Source: an uncultured Bradyrhizobium sp.
Lineage (GTDB): Bacteria > Pseudomonadota > Alphaproteobacteria > Rhizobiales > Xanthobacteraceae
Direction of reading: 5' to 3'
Assembly (NCBI RefSeq): GCF_947648125.1
Contig: NZ_CANSMR010000040.1
Span: forward strand, 1 to 50,908
Length of the DNA: 50,908 nucleotides
Shown here: one piece after another, positions 16,351 to 24,576 of the stretch
How the letters are laid out: each line of letters opens with the position of its first letter
Position numbering within the stretch: the first letter of the stretch is position 1
Notes under the pieces: generated by a model
What the model saw: the letters and a program-made list of their open reading frames with translations, nothing else
Database searches by the model: none
What the model was told of the DNA's origin: nothing
Translations under genes and position numbers: made by a program

Positions 16351-17004
16351 ATGACCACCGCTGCCACCACCGACCGCGTCACGCTGTATTACTCGCCGCA
16401 GAGCCGTGCCACCGGCACCCGCGTGCTGCTGGAGGAGCTCGGCGCACCCTACGATCTGCACGTCCTCAACATGAAGGCAGCCGAGCAGCGCCAGGATGCC
16501 TATCTCGCGATCAATCCGCTCGGCAAGGTGCCTGCGATCGGCCATCGCGGCGGGCTGGTGACCGAGCAGGTCGCGATCTTCATCTATCTCGCCGATCTGT
16601 TTCCGCAGGCGGGCCTGACGCCCGCGCTGAACGACCCGCGCCGCGGCCCGTATCTGCGCTGGATCGCCTATTACGGCTCGTCGTTCGAGCCGGCCGTGAT
16701 CGACCATTTCATGAAGCGCGAGCCGGCACCGATCACGCAATCGCCCTATGCCGATTACGATACCATGCTGGGCACGCTCGAGGTGCAGCTCGCAAAGGGG
16801 CCCTATCTCTTCGGCGAAGCGATCACGGCGGCCGACATCCTCTGGGGCATCGCGCTCAGCTGGACCATGATGTTCGGCAACGTGCCGAAAAGGGACGTCT
16901 TCGTCCGCTATGCCGAACGTATCTCCGCACGCCCGGCTTTCATCCGGATCTCGAAGTCTGACGACGAGATGGCGGCGCAGCATGCAGCGGTCGCCGGAGT
17001 GTGA
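16351..17004 (+). CDS. Glutathione S-transferase
   Basis: This is a 217-residue GST. The N-terminal thioredoxin-like domain has YYSPQSRATGTRVLLEELGA with the likely active Ser, then NPLGKVPAI with the cis-Pro, and TEQVAIFIYLADLFP with the glutathione-binding Glu-Gln-Val. A C-terminal helical domain contains ITAADILWG. It conjugates or reduces electrophiles with glutathione. AAGGAG at 7-8 bases supports the ATG at 16351; an upstream ATG at 16330 is possible. It is controlled by the palindrome at 16276-16300 by position, and it is coupled to the next gene. Confidence 0.92.
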   Translation: MTTAATTDRVTLYYSPQSRATGTRVLLEELGAPYDLHVLNMKAAEQRQDAYLAINPLGKVPAIGHRGGLVTEQVAIFIYLADLFPQAGLTPALNDPRRGPYLRWIAYYGSSFEPAVIDHFMKREPAPITQSPYADYDTMLGTLEVQLAKGPYLFGEAITAADILWGIALSWTMMFGNVPKRDVFVRYAERISARPAFIRISKSDDEMAAQHAAVAGV

Positions 17005-17018
17005 TACGGATCGTGCCG

Positions 17019-17453
17019 ATGGCGAAACCGCTGTACAGCACCAACTGCTTCAACACTCTGATCCGCGTCGCGGAGGATTGTCCGGCGCAGCGCGGCGAGG
17101 AGCCGCAGCTGCGTGGCGGCCAGCCGACGGTTGCCGTGCTGCAATTCCGGATGATCGCAGGCGCGCCGTACAAATACACCTCCGACGACGTGGTGTTCGC
17201 GACGTCGTCGGCCGGCCGCGCGCTTGATGCAAAGGCTGCGAAGAAGGAACGCAGCCTCGCCCGCGAGACGTTCTTCTCGCGTGGCCAGGCCTGCATGCGC
17301 GCCTCGCCGCTGGGAAAGCGTTTCGGCTGGGGCGTCCACGCCGACGCCGAAGGCCGCATCGCGCTCTACGCCGTCGACAGCAAGCGCTACCAGGCGCTCG
17401 CCCGCGACCCGGAGATCGCGCAGACACGCGCGATGCGGAGCAAGCGGGCGTAA
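17019..17453 (+). CDS. DUF6157-like protein
   Basis: This 144-residue protein contains STNCFNTLIRVAEDCP near the N terminus, PTVAVLQFRMIAGAPYKYTS, and FSRGQACMRASPLGKRFGWG, a pattern I associate with DUF6157, whose function is unknown. A GTG at 17001 overlaps the GST stop codon and may be the true start, which would mean translational coupling. It is probably in one operon with the GST and the same WYL operator. It is cytosolic, with no signal peptide. Confidence 0.75.
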   Translation: MAKPLYSTNCFNTLIRVAEDCPAQRGEEPQLRGGQPTVAVLQFRMIAGAPYKYTSDDVVFATSSAGRALDAKAAKKERSLARETFFSRGQACMRASPLGKRFGWGVHADAEGRIALYAVDSKRYQALARDPEIAQTRAMRSKRA

Positions 17454-17467
17454 GGAGATGCTGCTCT

Positions 17468-17627
17468 CATCCTCCCCTGGAGGGGGAGGATCGGTTCGCA
17501 TGCAATGCGAACCGAGGTGGGGTGATCTCTCCTCGGGCACCGCTCGTGTTGAGAGATCACCCCACCCCGTCTCACATTCCGCTGCGCTCCATGCGAGCCG
17601 ACCCTCCCCCTCCAGGGGAGGGTGAAG
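17468..17627. repeat. Palindromic intergenic repeat, family A (copy 2)
   Basis: CATCCTCCCCTGGAGGGGGA on the left is inverted relative to TCCCCCTCCAGGGGAGGGTG on the right. GGTTCGCATGCAATGCGAACC forms one inner hairpin, and GGGTGATCTCTC faces GAGAGATCACCCC as another. It separates the convergent DUF6157-like and hydratase genes. Confidence 0.88.
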
Positions 17628-17645
17628 GGGCACGTGCCGTGATCG

Positions 17646-18446
17646 CTAAAACCTCGGCGCCCGCTTCTCGGCGAAGGCCTTGATGCCTTCCTTGATCTCG
17701 TCGCCGCGCATGCTGTCGCGGTGGCGCTGGTCGGCGGCCGCCTCATCCAGCTCGCCGCGGGCGAATTCGTTGATTGCGCGCTTCATGCCGGCCATTGCCT
17801 TCGGCGCATTGCCCGCCAAAACCGTCGCGAGCTTGTCGACCTCCTCGTCGAGCAGGTCGAGCGACACCATCGCGGTGAGGTAGCCGATCCGCAACATCTC
17901 CGGCGCTGATATCTTCTGCGCGGTCAGGAACAGCATCTTGGCGTTGTCGACGCCGAGCCTCGTGACGTAGCGCTGGATGCCGCTCTTGTAATAATGCAGC
18001 CCGAGCCGCGCCGCGGGCATGAACATCTCCGCGGTGTCGACGCCGATGCGGAAGTCGCAGGCGAGCGCGAGGTCGGTCGAGCCGCCATAGACGCCGCCAT
18101 TGAGCCGGCAGATCGTCGGTACGCTCAGATCCTCGAGACGGTTGACCACGACCTCGAACGCCGAGCCCGCGCTCTGCTGTTCATTGGCGCTGACCGCGCG
18201 CTCGGCCACCGAGTTGAGGTCGTAGCCGGCGGAGAACGCGCGGCCGGTTCCGGTCAGCACCAGCACGCGGATCGCAGGGTCGGCCTCGATCCGATCGAAC
18301 AGCCTGACGAGGTCGCCGAGATCCTCGGCCTGCAGGCGGTTGAGATGCTTCGGCCGATTGAGGCGGATCGTTGCGCGGGCGCCGGCAATTTCGAGCACGG
18401 GTCCACTGGCGGTGTCGGCCGCGTCGGCCATCTTGGTCTCCATCAT
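17646..18446 (-). CDS. Enoyl-CoA hydratase/isomerase family protein
   Basis: This 266-residue crotonase-fold protein has RAFSAGYDLNSVAER (about 69-83) and GGVYGGSTDLALACDFRIG (about 117-135) as the CoA-binding and oxyanion-hole segments. The first Glu of hydratases is replaced by Asp (GGSTDLA) and the second lies in MPAARLGL without an acid, so classical hydration is doubtful. MMETKM gives two possible start ATGs. Its start codon overlaps the stop of the channel gene by 4 bases (ATGA), so it is translationally coupled to a cyclic-nucleotide-gated channel, an unexpected partner. Confidence 0.88.
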   Translation of the reverse strand: MMETKMADAADTASGPVLEIAGARATIRLNRPKHLNRLQAEDLGDLVRLFDRIEADPAIRVLVLTGTGRAFSAGYDLNSVAERAVSANEQQSAGSAFEVVVNRLEDLSVPTICRLNGGVYGGSTDLALACDFRIGVDTAEMFMPAARLGLHYYKSGIQRYVTRLGVDNAKMLFLTAQKISAPEMLRIGYLTAMVSLDLLDEEVDKLATVLAGNAPKAMAGMKRAINEFARGELDEAAADQRHRDSMRGDEIKEGIKAFAEKRAPRF

Positions 18447-19555
18447 TGGTTCTCACGTTCGCGCCGTTTCGCCTCGGCGTCGATGGTCTCGGCGAGATCG
18501 GGATGCCTTGCCATCAACAGGCGGAAATCGACGAGGTCAAGCACCAACAGCCGGGTCACCTTGCTGGTCGAGACGCTGGCGCCCCGCTTGGCGTTGCCGA
18601 GCAGCGCCATCTCGCCGAAGAACGCGCCTTCGCCGAGCTTCACCTTGCGTCCGGGCAGGTCGACCTCCACCTCGCCGGCGGCGACGAAATACATGCAATC
18701 GCCATTGGTGTCCTTGCGGATGATCATGGTGCGCGGCGGCAGGTCCATGGTCCGTAGCACCTGGGTGACGTCGGCGATCGCGGCCGGGCCGAGATGGGCG
18801 AAGAACGGCACCTTGCTGACGGTCTCCCAGGTTCTCAGAAAATTGTCGCGGCGGGTTTCCGCGGCAAAACCGGTCGCCAGAATACCGGTCCACAGCCCGA
18901 ACACACCGAGGCCCGAGATCATCACCATGGCGGCGACGATGCGGCCGAGCGGGGTGATCGGCACCACGTCGCCATAGCCTGTCGTGGTCAGCGTCACTAC
19001 CGCCCACCACAGCGCTGCCGGCACGCTGCCGAAGGTCTGCGGCTGGACGTCCCGCTCCAGGAAGTATTCGGCGACCGAAGCCAGGAACACCACCATCAGG
19101 AAGATCACCAGCACACTGAGCAGCGGGCCGGATTCCACCACGAGCACCCGCCGGAGCTGGCGCAGGCCGGGAATGCCCGGCACCACCTTGAGCACCCAGA
19201 GCACACCGAGCAGCCACGCAGTCTTCGGCTCAATGCCGGCAAGCAGCGCCAACGGCACCGCCAGCGCGCCGATCGCATCGACGATGCCGGCGCTTGACAG
19301 CGCGTAGAACCAGAACTTGTCCTGCCGCCGCATGTGCCGCAGCCGCACCAGCCATTCGAACACGAAATAGGCAAGGCAGGCCCACAACAGCGCATCGACC
19401 CAGTGCGGGACCGCGTCATAGGCCGGCGCGACCGTCAGCAGCGTCATCATGGCGACACCGACCGTGACCGCGACATAGGCCGCCGTGGTCATGTTGCGGC
19501 CGGCGGTGGCGGAAACGAAGCGCGTCAAGGCCGGAAGGACGAGCGGCTTGGACAT
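18443..19555 (-). CDS. Cyclic-nucleotide-gated K+ channel (MlotiK1-like)
   Basis: This 370-residue channel has six predicted membrane helices. A short S4-like segment LRQLRRVL (131-138) carries few charges, so gating is probably not strongly voltage-dependent. The selectivity filter is TTTGYGDV at 190-197. A C-terminal cyclic-nucleotide-binding domain (about 250-360) has FFGEMALLGNAKRGASV as the phosphate-binding cassette with its Glu and Arg. This is the architecture of MlotiK1 from Mesorhizobium. It would carry K+ across the inner membrane when cAMP or cGMP binds. It is first in a two-gene unit with the hydratase and is divergent from another cyclic-nucleotide-binding protein. Confidence 0.93.
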   Translation of the reverse strand: MSKPLVLPALTRFVSATAGRNMTTAAYVAVTVGVAMMTLLTVAPAYDAVPHWVDALLWACLAYFVFEWLVRLRHMRRQDKFWFYALSSAGIVDAIGALAVPLALLAGIEPKTAWLLGVLWVLKVVPGIPGLRQLRRVLVVESGPLLSVLVIFLMVVFLASVAEYFLERDVQPQTFGSVPAALWWAVVTLTTTGYGDVVPITPLGRIVAAMVMISGLGVFGLWTGILATGFAAETRRDNFLRTWETVSKVPFFAHLGPAAIADVTQVLRTMDLPPRTMIIRKDTNGDCMYFVAAGEVEVDLPGRKVKLGEGAFFGEMALLGNAKRGASVSTSKVTRLLVLDLVDFRLLMARHPDLAETIDAEAKRRERENQ

Positions 19556-19872
19556 CGGAACGGAGCTTGCCTGTCGCTGAACTGCTGGAATCGAGGCCCT
19601 GCGAACGGCGGAGCCTGTGTCACAACGTGCCTCTCCCGGTTGAGGCCGTCAACGCGCAGGCGGTGGCGGGATGATCGCGGCGAAAGTCCGAAATGTTGGA
19701 CGAATGGCCTAACCATGTTGGCCCGTTTTTGCGCCCGCGAATGTGAGAAATCAGACAAATCGTCGCTTTTTCACCGTATATCAGGGATGCTGGTCACCGA
19801 TGCGACCTCGGCCGGAATGAAGCGACTAATAAGGCGATCTTGTTCACTTCTTGAGAAATTGGTTGGTTTCCG
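19556..19872. other. Divergent intergenic region, no gene seen
   Basis: This 317-base region lies between two divergent cyclic-nucleotide-binding genes and must hold both promoters. It becomes AT-richer toward 19740-19870. I see no repeat of the families found elsewhere, no convincing CRP-type site, and no coding frame. Confidence 0.5.
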
Positions 19873-20541
19873 ATGGATACCTCACATCTCGCGGAGCACG
19901 CCGGCGCCGCCGGCAGTTTCTTCGCATCGATCTTCGTGGTCGCCACGCTGTCGATGCGGACCATGATCCCGTTGCGCGTCTTCGCCATCCTGACCAACAT
20001 CATCCTGATCGCGACCGCGGTCCCGACCCACAATTACGCGACGCTGATCCTGCATGCCGTGCTGCTGCCGGTGAACACCTATCGGCTGCACCAGATGCTG
20101 CAGCTGGTCCGCAATGTGAAGAAATCGGTCAACAGCGATCTGTCGATGGATTGGCTCAGGCCGTTCACGACGGAGCGCAAATGCACCGCGGGCGAAGTCC
20201 TGTTCTACAAGGACGAGAAGGCCGACAGCATGTTCTACATCGTCAGCGGCCGCTTTCGCCTGGTCGAATCCGGCATCGAGCTGCCGGTCGGCGCCCTGGT
20301 CGGCGAGTTCGGCATGCTGTCGCCGTCGAACACGCGCACCCAGACCCTGGAGTGCGTCGAAACCGGCATGGTGCTGTCGGTGACCTATGACCAGGTCGAG
20401 CAGCTTTACGTTCAGAACCCGGCGTTCGGCTTCTACCTCCTGCGTCTGTTCAGCGCCCGCCTGTTCGAGAATATCTCGACGCTCGAGCAGCGGCTCGCGC
20501 AGCACGCCACCCCACAGGTCGCGGAGCCCAAACCTGCATGA
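19873..20541 (+). CDS. Membrane-anchored cyclic-nucleotide-binding protein
   Basis: This 222-residue protein has two or three membrane helices in the first 75 residues (AAGSFFASIFVVATLSM, VFAILTNIILIATAV, TLILHAVLLPV). A cyclic-nucleotide-binding beta-roll follows (about 95-190), with GEVLFYKDEKADSMFYIVSG and a cassette GALVGEFGMLSPSNTRTQTL that retains Glu and Arg. There is no DNA-binding domain, so it is not a CRP-type regulator. The layout of short membrane helices plus one cNMP domain resembles Popeye-domain proteins. It may sense cAMP at the membrane. The next gene overlaps its stop codon by 4 bases. Confidence 0.85.
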   Translation: MDTSHLAEHAGAAGSFFASIFVVATLSMRTMIPLRVFAILTNIILIATAVPTHNYATLILHAVLLPVNTYRLHQMLQLVRNVKKSVNSDLSMDWLRPFTTERKCTAGEVLFYKDEKADSMFYIVSGRFRLVESGIELPVGALVGEFGMLSPSNTRTQTLECVETGMVLSVTYDQVEQLYVQNPAFGFYLLRLFSARLFENISTLEQRLAQHATPQVAEPKPA

Positions 20542-21437
20542 GCCCCGCGACGAGTTCTGGAGGCGCCGCAGTGCCGGATGACGACAGTCTGCTGGCTTCG
20601 CTTCGCTATCTTTTTGCCGACATCATCGGCGATGAGGACGAGGGGCCACCGGTGCTGCCCGACGCCTGCCCGGATCACCTCGGACCGGCGGTCACCGAGG
20701 CCATTGATCTGTTGATCGCCTATCAGAGCACGAGCTACGCCCAGCTCTATATCGACCGGCTCAAGCGCTTCGTCGGCCGCCGCGGCGTTGACGACGCGCT
20801 GCTTGCCGAGATCGCGCGGCTGATGGCCGAGCGCATGGCCTATGAGGACGCGATCCGCATCGCGCAGCTCAAGCTCGGCGAAGTCAACGCGGCGGGCGGC
20901 CTTGCGGCGCGCTCGGCCGACGACGTCAAGAAGCTCCGCCTCGACGAGTTGGTCGACGCCCTGCCGGCGATGGTCGCCGATCCGATCCTCGGCGCGCTCG
21001 ATCAGCTCGGTTGGCGGCGCCGCCGGGTCTCGATCCGCTTCAGCGCCAACAATCGCTTCAGCATTCGCCGGCTCAGGATCGAGGCGGGCCTGAAGCGCTG
21101 GCGGCTGTTCTCGGGGCGTTACGCCAAGGAGCGGATCTGGGTCGAGCGCTGGCTGCACATGATCGACCGCAGCCTGACCAAGCAGCCGGGCGCGGCCCCG
21201 GCGGTCGTAGAGACCGCGACCATGATCCAGGGCTACGGCGATCCCTATCGTCAGGGCATCGCGGACTGGCACGTGATCATCGATGGGCTGGTCAAGCCGA
21301 CCTTCGACGGCGTGCTCGCGCTTCCCGATCTTGCCGCCGCCATCACCGAGGCCCGCGCCGCCATGATGCCCGATCCGCGGCAGGCCGCGCTGAAGCGCAA
21401 GATCGCCGAGATTCGCGCGCGGGTGCCGGCGGCGTAG
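20538..21437 (+). CDS. Unknown protein, resembles DUF6537 of indolepyruvate oxidoreductases
   Basis: This 299-residue cytosolic protein, mostly helical, overlaps the preceding gene by ATGA. The stretch LIAYQSTSYAQLYIDRLKRF followed by RLMAERMAYEDAIRIAQLKL resembles the C-terminal DUF6537 region of fused indolepyruvate ferredoxin oxidoreductases, but no thiamine-pyrophosphate or gamma domain is present here. A basic middle part (RRRRVSIRFSANN) and a C-terminal region with IQGYGDPYRQGIADWHVI follow. The family link is from memory of motifs and is tentative. Its coupling to a cyclic-nucleotide-binding membrane protein suggests the two act together. Confidence 0.6.
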   Translation: MSPATSSGGAAVPDDDSLLASLRYLFADIIGDEDEGPPVLPDACPDHLGPAVTEAIDLLIAYQSTSYAQLYIDRLKRFVGRRGVDDALLAEIARLMAERMAYEDAIRIAQLKLGEVNAAGGLAARSADDVKKLRLDELVDALPAMVADPILGALDQLGWRRRRVSIRFSANNRFSIRRLRIEAGLKRWRLFSGRYAKERIWVERWLHMIDRSLTKQPGAAPAVVETATMIQGYGDPYRQGIADWHVIIDGLVKPTFDGVLALPDLAAAITEARAAMMPDPRQAALKRKIAEIRARVPAA

Positions 21438-21463
21438 GTGTGAAGGACCCTGATATTCTCCGT

Positions 21464-21547
21464 CGTCATTGCGAGGAGCAAAGCGACGAAGCAATCCACA
21501 GCTCAACTTGCGGCGCTATGGATTGCTTCGCTTCGCTCGCAATGACG
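21464..21547. repeat. Palindromic intergenic repeat, family E
   Basis: CGTCATTGCGAGGAGCAAAG and the inverted TCGCTCGCAATGACG enclose GAAGCAATCCA...TGGATTGCTTC. This is a widespread Bradyrhizobiaceae-style interspersed palindrome. A fragment of the same element (CGCTCGCAATGACG) appears near 44117-44130. Confidence 0.88.
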
Positions 21548-21636
21548 CGGAAAAATCTATCACCGTCACCCTGAGGTGGCCGCTCTTCAGCAGCCCTCGA
21601 AGGGTCGACGGCCCGACTATCGCTTGATATGCGCGG

Positions 21637-21760
21637 TGTCGTCCTGGCGAAAGCCAGGACCCATTACCCCAATTTCAATTGTTGCGCAGCGCCGGGGCCG
21701 CGATCCCCGTTCAGCACCGAAAGCGGTGGTAATGGGTCCTGGCTTTCGCCAGGACGACAG
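21637..21760. repeat. Palindromic intergenic repeat, family D (copy 3)
   Basis: TGTCGTCCTGGCGAAAGCCA and GGCTTTCGCCAGGACGACA are inverted arms, with GGACCCATTACC and GGTAATGGGTCC inside. It lies about 90 bases from the family E element between convergent genes, so 21438-21813 is made almost entirely of repeats and holds no gene. Confidence 0.88.
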
Positions 21761-21813
21761 CGGTGGATTTGGCGCGACCGCGCGGACGGGCGTGTCTGTA
21801 GCGCAACTGCCTC

Positions 21814-23214
21814 TCACCCGTTCGCGGTCTTCACCACCACGAGATTGTCATCGACTGCCGGCGGGTGGCGCTTGAGATGGTCGCGGCGCAGGGCGATCTC
21901 GTCGCGGACCAGCTCGTAGCCGAGCTTGAAGGTGTCGAGGCCGTCGCTGGAAACGGTGCCGTCCCGCAGGCCGATCACCGCGCCGCGCAGGATCGCCTCG
22001 AGCTCGTCCTGCAATTCGTCGAGATGTTCGGCGCAGGTGGTGTGCGCGACGCGCTCGCCGATGTCGAGGATCCGGCCCGCCAGTTCGCTGGCCTTCTCCG
22101 GCGCGACGCGGGTGATCTTGGTGTAGATCCCAGCGAAGATCGAGCCGATGATGCTCAGCGCGGCGGCGGCGAGATACATCACGTCGCTGTAGCGATCCAT
22201 GAACGATTTGGTATCGTCGTTGATGTATTCGGCCGCGCCCTGATGGGCGACGATGAAGGCGTCCTTGTCGGTCGCCGCCGGCTCGATCCTGGAGGCGAAG
22301 CCGTCGTCGAGCGCGAGCTCGGACTTGTTCTCATAGACGATGCGTGCGAGTTCGGCCGCCGTGGTCGTGGGCATCCAGGATTGCGCGACCAGCAGCCATT
22401 CCAACCCGATGGTGTCGACGTCGTCGTCGGGGATCGCCGGCGAGGATGACAGCATGCCGGTCGAGACGGTCTCCTCCGAGATTGCCGGATATTTGCGTGC
22501 CAGCGCCTTGGCCTCGTCGATCGCGTTCAAGGTGAAGCCGCCGGCGCGCTTGGCATATTGCTCGTAGGTCTTGTCCTTGATGATCTTTGAGGCATGCTCG
22601 ATCGCGACCACGGCGGCGAAGCCGGAGGCGAACAATCTGTCGAACGGCGTGTTCGGCGGCGCCTGCTGCACCCGCTGCGCCGCATCCGGGCTGTCGGAAA
22701 TCTCCAGCGCGCTGCGGACGAAATTGACGTTGTTCTCGCCGTCGCCGACGACTGCGATCTTCTTCCTCTTCAGTTCGGTGAGCGACTTGATCTTCTTGCC
22801 GCCGGGGCTCAGCACCAGCACCACGTCATGCTCGAGGATCGCGATGGCGCGGGCGCGCGGCGGCACCTTCGCATCGGTGCGCAGGATCGCAAGCGTCGCG
22901 TCCCGGCGATCGAACTGCGCCAGCGCCTTGGCGTTGTCAGGGTTCGGCGCGATCTTCAACCGCAGCCGCGACGAATTGTTCTTCAGCACGGTGGCGAGGC
23001 GGGCGGCGAACTTGGCCTCCGGGCCGTTGGTATCGCCGACCGCGAACACCAGCGTTTCCGAATTGCGCAGCCAGACCCGGCCGCCGACCACGGTGATCGC
23101 GCTCAAGAACAGCGTCAGCAGGGTGAAGATGATGATCTGCGCGCGGTTGCTCTTGGCGACCGGAGGGCGTGGTCGCGGCAGCATTGGCGAAGGCGCGGGG
23201 GCTTCGGCGCTCAT
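21814..23214 (-). CDS. TAXI-type TRAP substrate-binding protein, membrane-anchored
   Basis: This 466-residue protein has a Pro-rich N-terminal tail, then a membrane helix (AQIIIFTLLTLFLSAITVVG). A periplasmic solute-binding domain of the TAXI/NMT1 type covers about 55-330, with SLTELKRKKIAVVGDGENNV, where such proteins bind ligand. A second membrane helix follows (about 345-365, LAAAALSIIGSIFAGIY) and then a cytosolic helical tail of about 90 residues. No DctQ/DctM permease gene is nearby, so it may work as a sensor or orphan receptor rather than as a feeder of a TRAP carrier. The tail could pass on a signal. The family is moderately certain; the role is inferred. Confidence 0.78.
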   Translation of the reverse strand: MSAEAPAPSPMLPRPRPPVAKSNRAQIIIFTLLTLFLSAITVVGGRVWLRNSETLVFAVGDTNGPEAKFAARLATVLKNNSSRLRLKIAPNPDNAKALAQFDRRDATLAILRTDAKVPPRARAIAILEHDVVLVLSPGGKKIKSLTELKRKKIAVVGDGENNVNFVRSALEISDSPDAAQRVQQAPPNTPFDRLFASGFAAVVAIEHASKIIKDKTYEQYAKRAGGFTLNAIDEAKALARKYPAISEETVSTGMLSSSPAIPDDDVDTIGLEWLLVAQSWMPTTTAAELARIVYENKSELALDDGFASRIEPAATDKDAFIVAHQGAAEYINDDTKSFMDRYSDVMYLAAAALSIIGSIFAGIYTKITRVAPEKASELAGRILDIGERVAHTTCAEHLDELQDELEAILRGAVIGLRDGTVSSDGLDTFKLGYELVRDEIALRRDHLKRHPPAVDDNLVVVKTANG

Positions 23215-23594
23215 GGCTGATCACCTGGCTCATCACCCGTCCGGGACGGTCCGTTGCCGCAACGGCGCGGCGCTGCCCGGTGAATCCGTAAATGACTACA
23301 AAAGAAAGAAAATTTCCTATGCCGCCGACGATATACCTCCCCGGCGGGAATGCAAACCGGCCACCCGCCGTAACCTTAATCCCGGTTCGCCTGCGCCGCG
23401 ATGCCACATGACCATCGCCACTATCGACGTCCGAACCCAGATGTGATTTTCGAGGGGCCGCAGGTGCATTCCGCCGCCGGAGATGTCATAAATGAGACAA
23501 GCTTCGCTTTGCGGAATCGTGCTGACGGCTTGACCCGGATTTCTTGCAATCACATTCATCGAAGTAAAAGGGCGTCAGCTTGTTGTTTCCTTCC
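23215..23594. other. Divergent intergenic region, no gene seen
   Basis: The 380 bases between the TAXI-type gene and the DUF3307 gene contain AT-rich patches (around 23290-23325 and 23480-23575) likely to hold promoters. I see no palindromic repeat and no open frame with coding character. Confidence 0.45.
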
Positions 23595-23987
23595 ATGTCA
23601 TCGTCGGTGTCGGTTGGTGCGCTGGTGGGATGGATGTTGCTTCTCACCGCAAAGCACATCATCGCTGACTTCATGCTGCAGAACGCCTGGATGGCGATCG
23701 GCAAGGACCAGAAGACCGGCTGGGCCATGCCGCTGCTCGCGCATTGCCTGGTCCATCTCGCGGTCGCGCTGGCGCTGATCCTGGTGGTGGCGCCACGCTT
23801 CTGGTACGTCGCCTTCGTCGACTTCGTGATCCACATCATCGTCGATCGCTGCAAGGGCATCTGCGCCTCGCATTTCGGCGTGACGCTGGAGTCCGGCCAT
23901 CCCTGGTTCTGGACCCTGATCGGGGTCGACCAGGCGCTGCACCATCTCACCGGATTCGCGCTGTCGATCTACATGGCCGCGAACTGA
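23595..23987 (+). CDS. DUF3307 family membrane protein
   Basis: This 130-residue integral membrane protein has about four helices. The motif LTAKHIIADFMLQNAWMA near the N terminus and AHCLVHLAVALALILV with its His pair are typical of DUF3307. VDFVIHIIVDRCKG follows. The His/Asp residues inside membrane segments suggest metal binding or an intramembrane catalytic role, but the family function is unknown. The ATG at 23595 is chosen over the upstream TTG at 23580, although neither has a strong ribosome-binding site. It is a single gene. Confidence 0.82.
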   Translation: MSSSVSVGALVGWMLLLTAKHIIADFMLQNAWMAIGKDQKTGWAMPLLAHCLVHLAVALALILVVAPRFWYVAFVDFVIHIIVDRCKGICASHFGVTLESGHPWFWTLIGVDQALHHLTGFALSIYMAAN

Positions 23988-24106
23988 GCGGCTCGCGGAC
24001 GCCTCTTTCCACATCCCGTCCCTGACCACGACCCTGCGGCTTGCTGCGGGCGGATGTGATTCGCGTGCAACGGGCAAGGGGCCCCGGAGGCGACCGGAGG
24101 CCGTGG

Positions 24107-24121
24107 TTAACCTTTCGTTAG
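24107..24121. promoter_or_regulatory. Possible CtrA box
   Basis: TTAACCTTTCGTTAG matches the alphaproteobacterial CtrA pattern TTAA-N7-TTAA at 7 of 8 defined positions and lies 41 bases before the start at 24162. A single site of this degeneracy can occur by chance. Confidence 0.25.
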
Positions 24122-24161
24122 AGGATTGCGCGGCATCTTCCCGATCGAGGGGGATTTGCAA

Positions 24162-24569
24162 ATGTTTTCAAGCCGCGACGCGTTCGAGAACGATGCCTGC
24201 CCAGTTGCGGACGACCTGCTCGGCCAGATGTACCGCGCCAATCCGAACGGGCTTTCGCTGCTGGTTGCCAATGTCGCGCCCGACGTCAGGGCGATGCTGG
24301 CGCTGTTCTGCTATCGCCGCAGCCATCTGCATGCACTCGCACTGGCGATTGCGTCGAGCTGCAGCGAGTGGGAGCTGGCCAATTGCGGCGGCCGTGTCGG
24401 GTCGACGCTGTACGCGTTGTCGCGCGAGCCGGCTCGCGTTGCGACCGTATCGCATGGCGGCCGCAAGCCGATCACGCTGTCGACCAAGCCGCTGTCGAGC
24501 TTCGCGCCTGTTGTCGATGACGAGCTCGACGACGAGGACGTCAGCGAGACGGTGACTGTGACGGCTTAA
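24162..24569 (+). CDS. Small protein of unknown function
   Basis: This 135-residue protein is cytosolic, with no signal peptide. The N-terminal part (DDLLGQMYRANPNGLSLLVA) and the helix-rich middle (VRAMLALFCYRRSHLHALAL) are followed by an acidic C-terminal tail (PVVDDELDDEDVSETVTVTA). I do not recognise the family. GAGGGGG upstream supports the ATG at 24162 rather than an earlier TTG at 24126. A CtrA-like box lies just upstream, so it may be cell-cycle regulated. Confidence 0.65.
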   Translation: MFSSRDAFENDACPVADDLLGQMYRANPNGLSLLVANVAPDVRAMLALFCYRRSHLHALALAIASSCSEWELANCGGRVGSTLYALSREPARVATVSHGGRKPITLSTKPLSSFAPVVDDELDDEDVSETVTVTA

Positions 24570-24576
24570 GCTGTGC

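Noticed and set aside
21438-21813. CRISPR-like array in a repeat-dense gap
   Set aside because: The repeats are two different palindromic elements, not regularly spaced direct repeats with spacers, and no cas gene is near.
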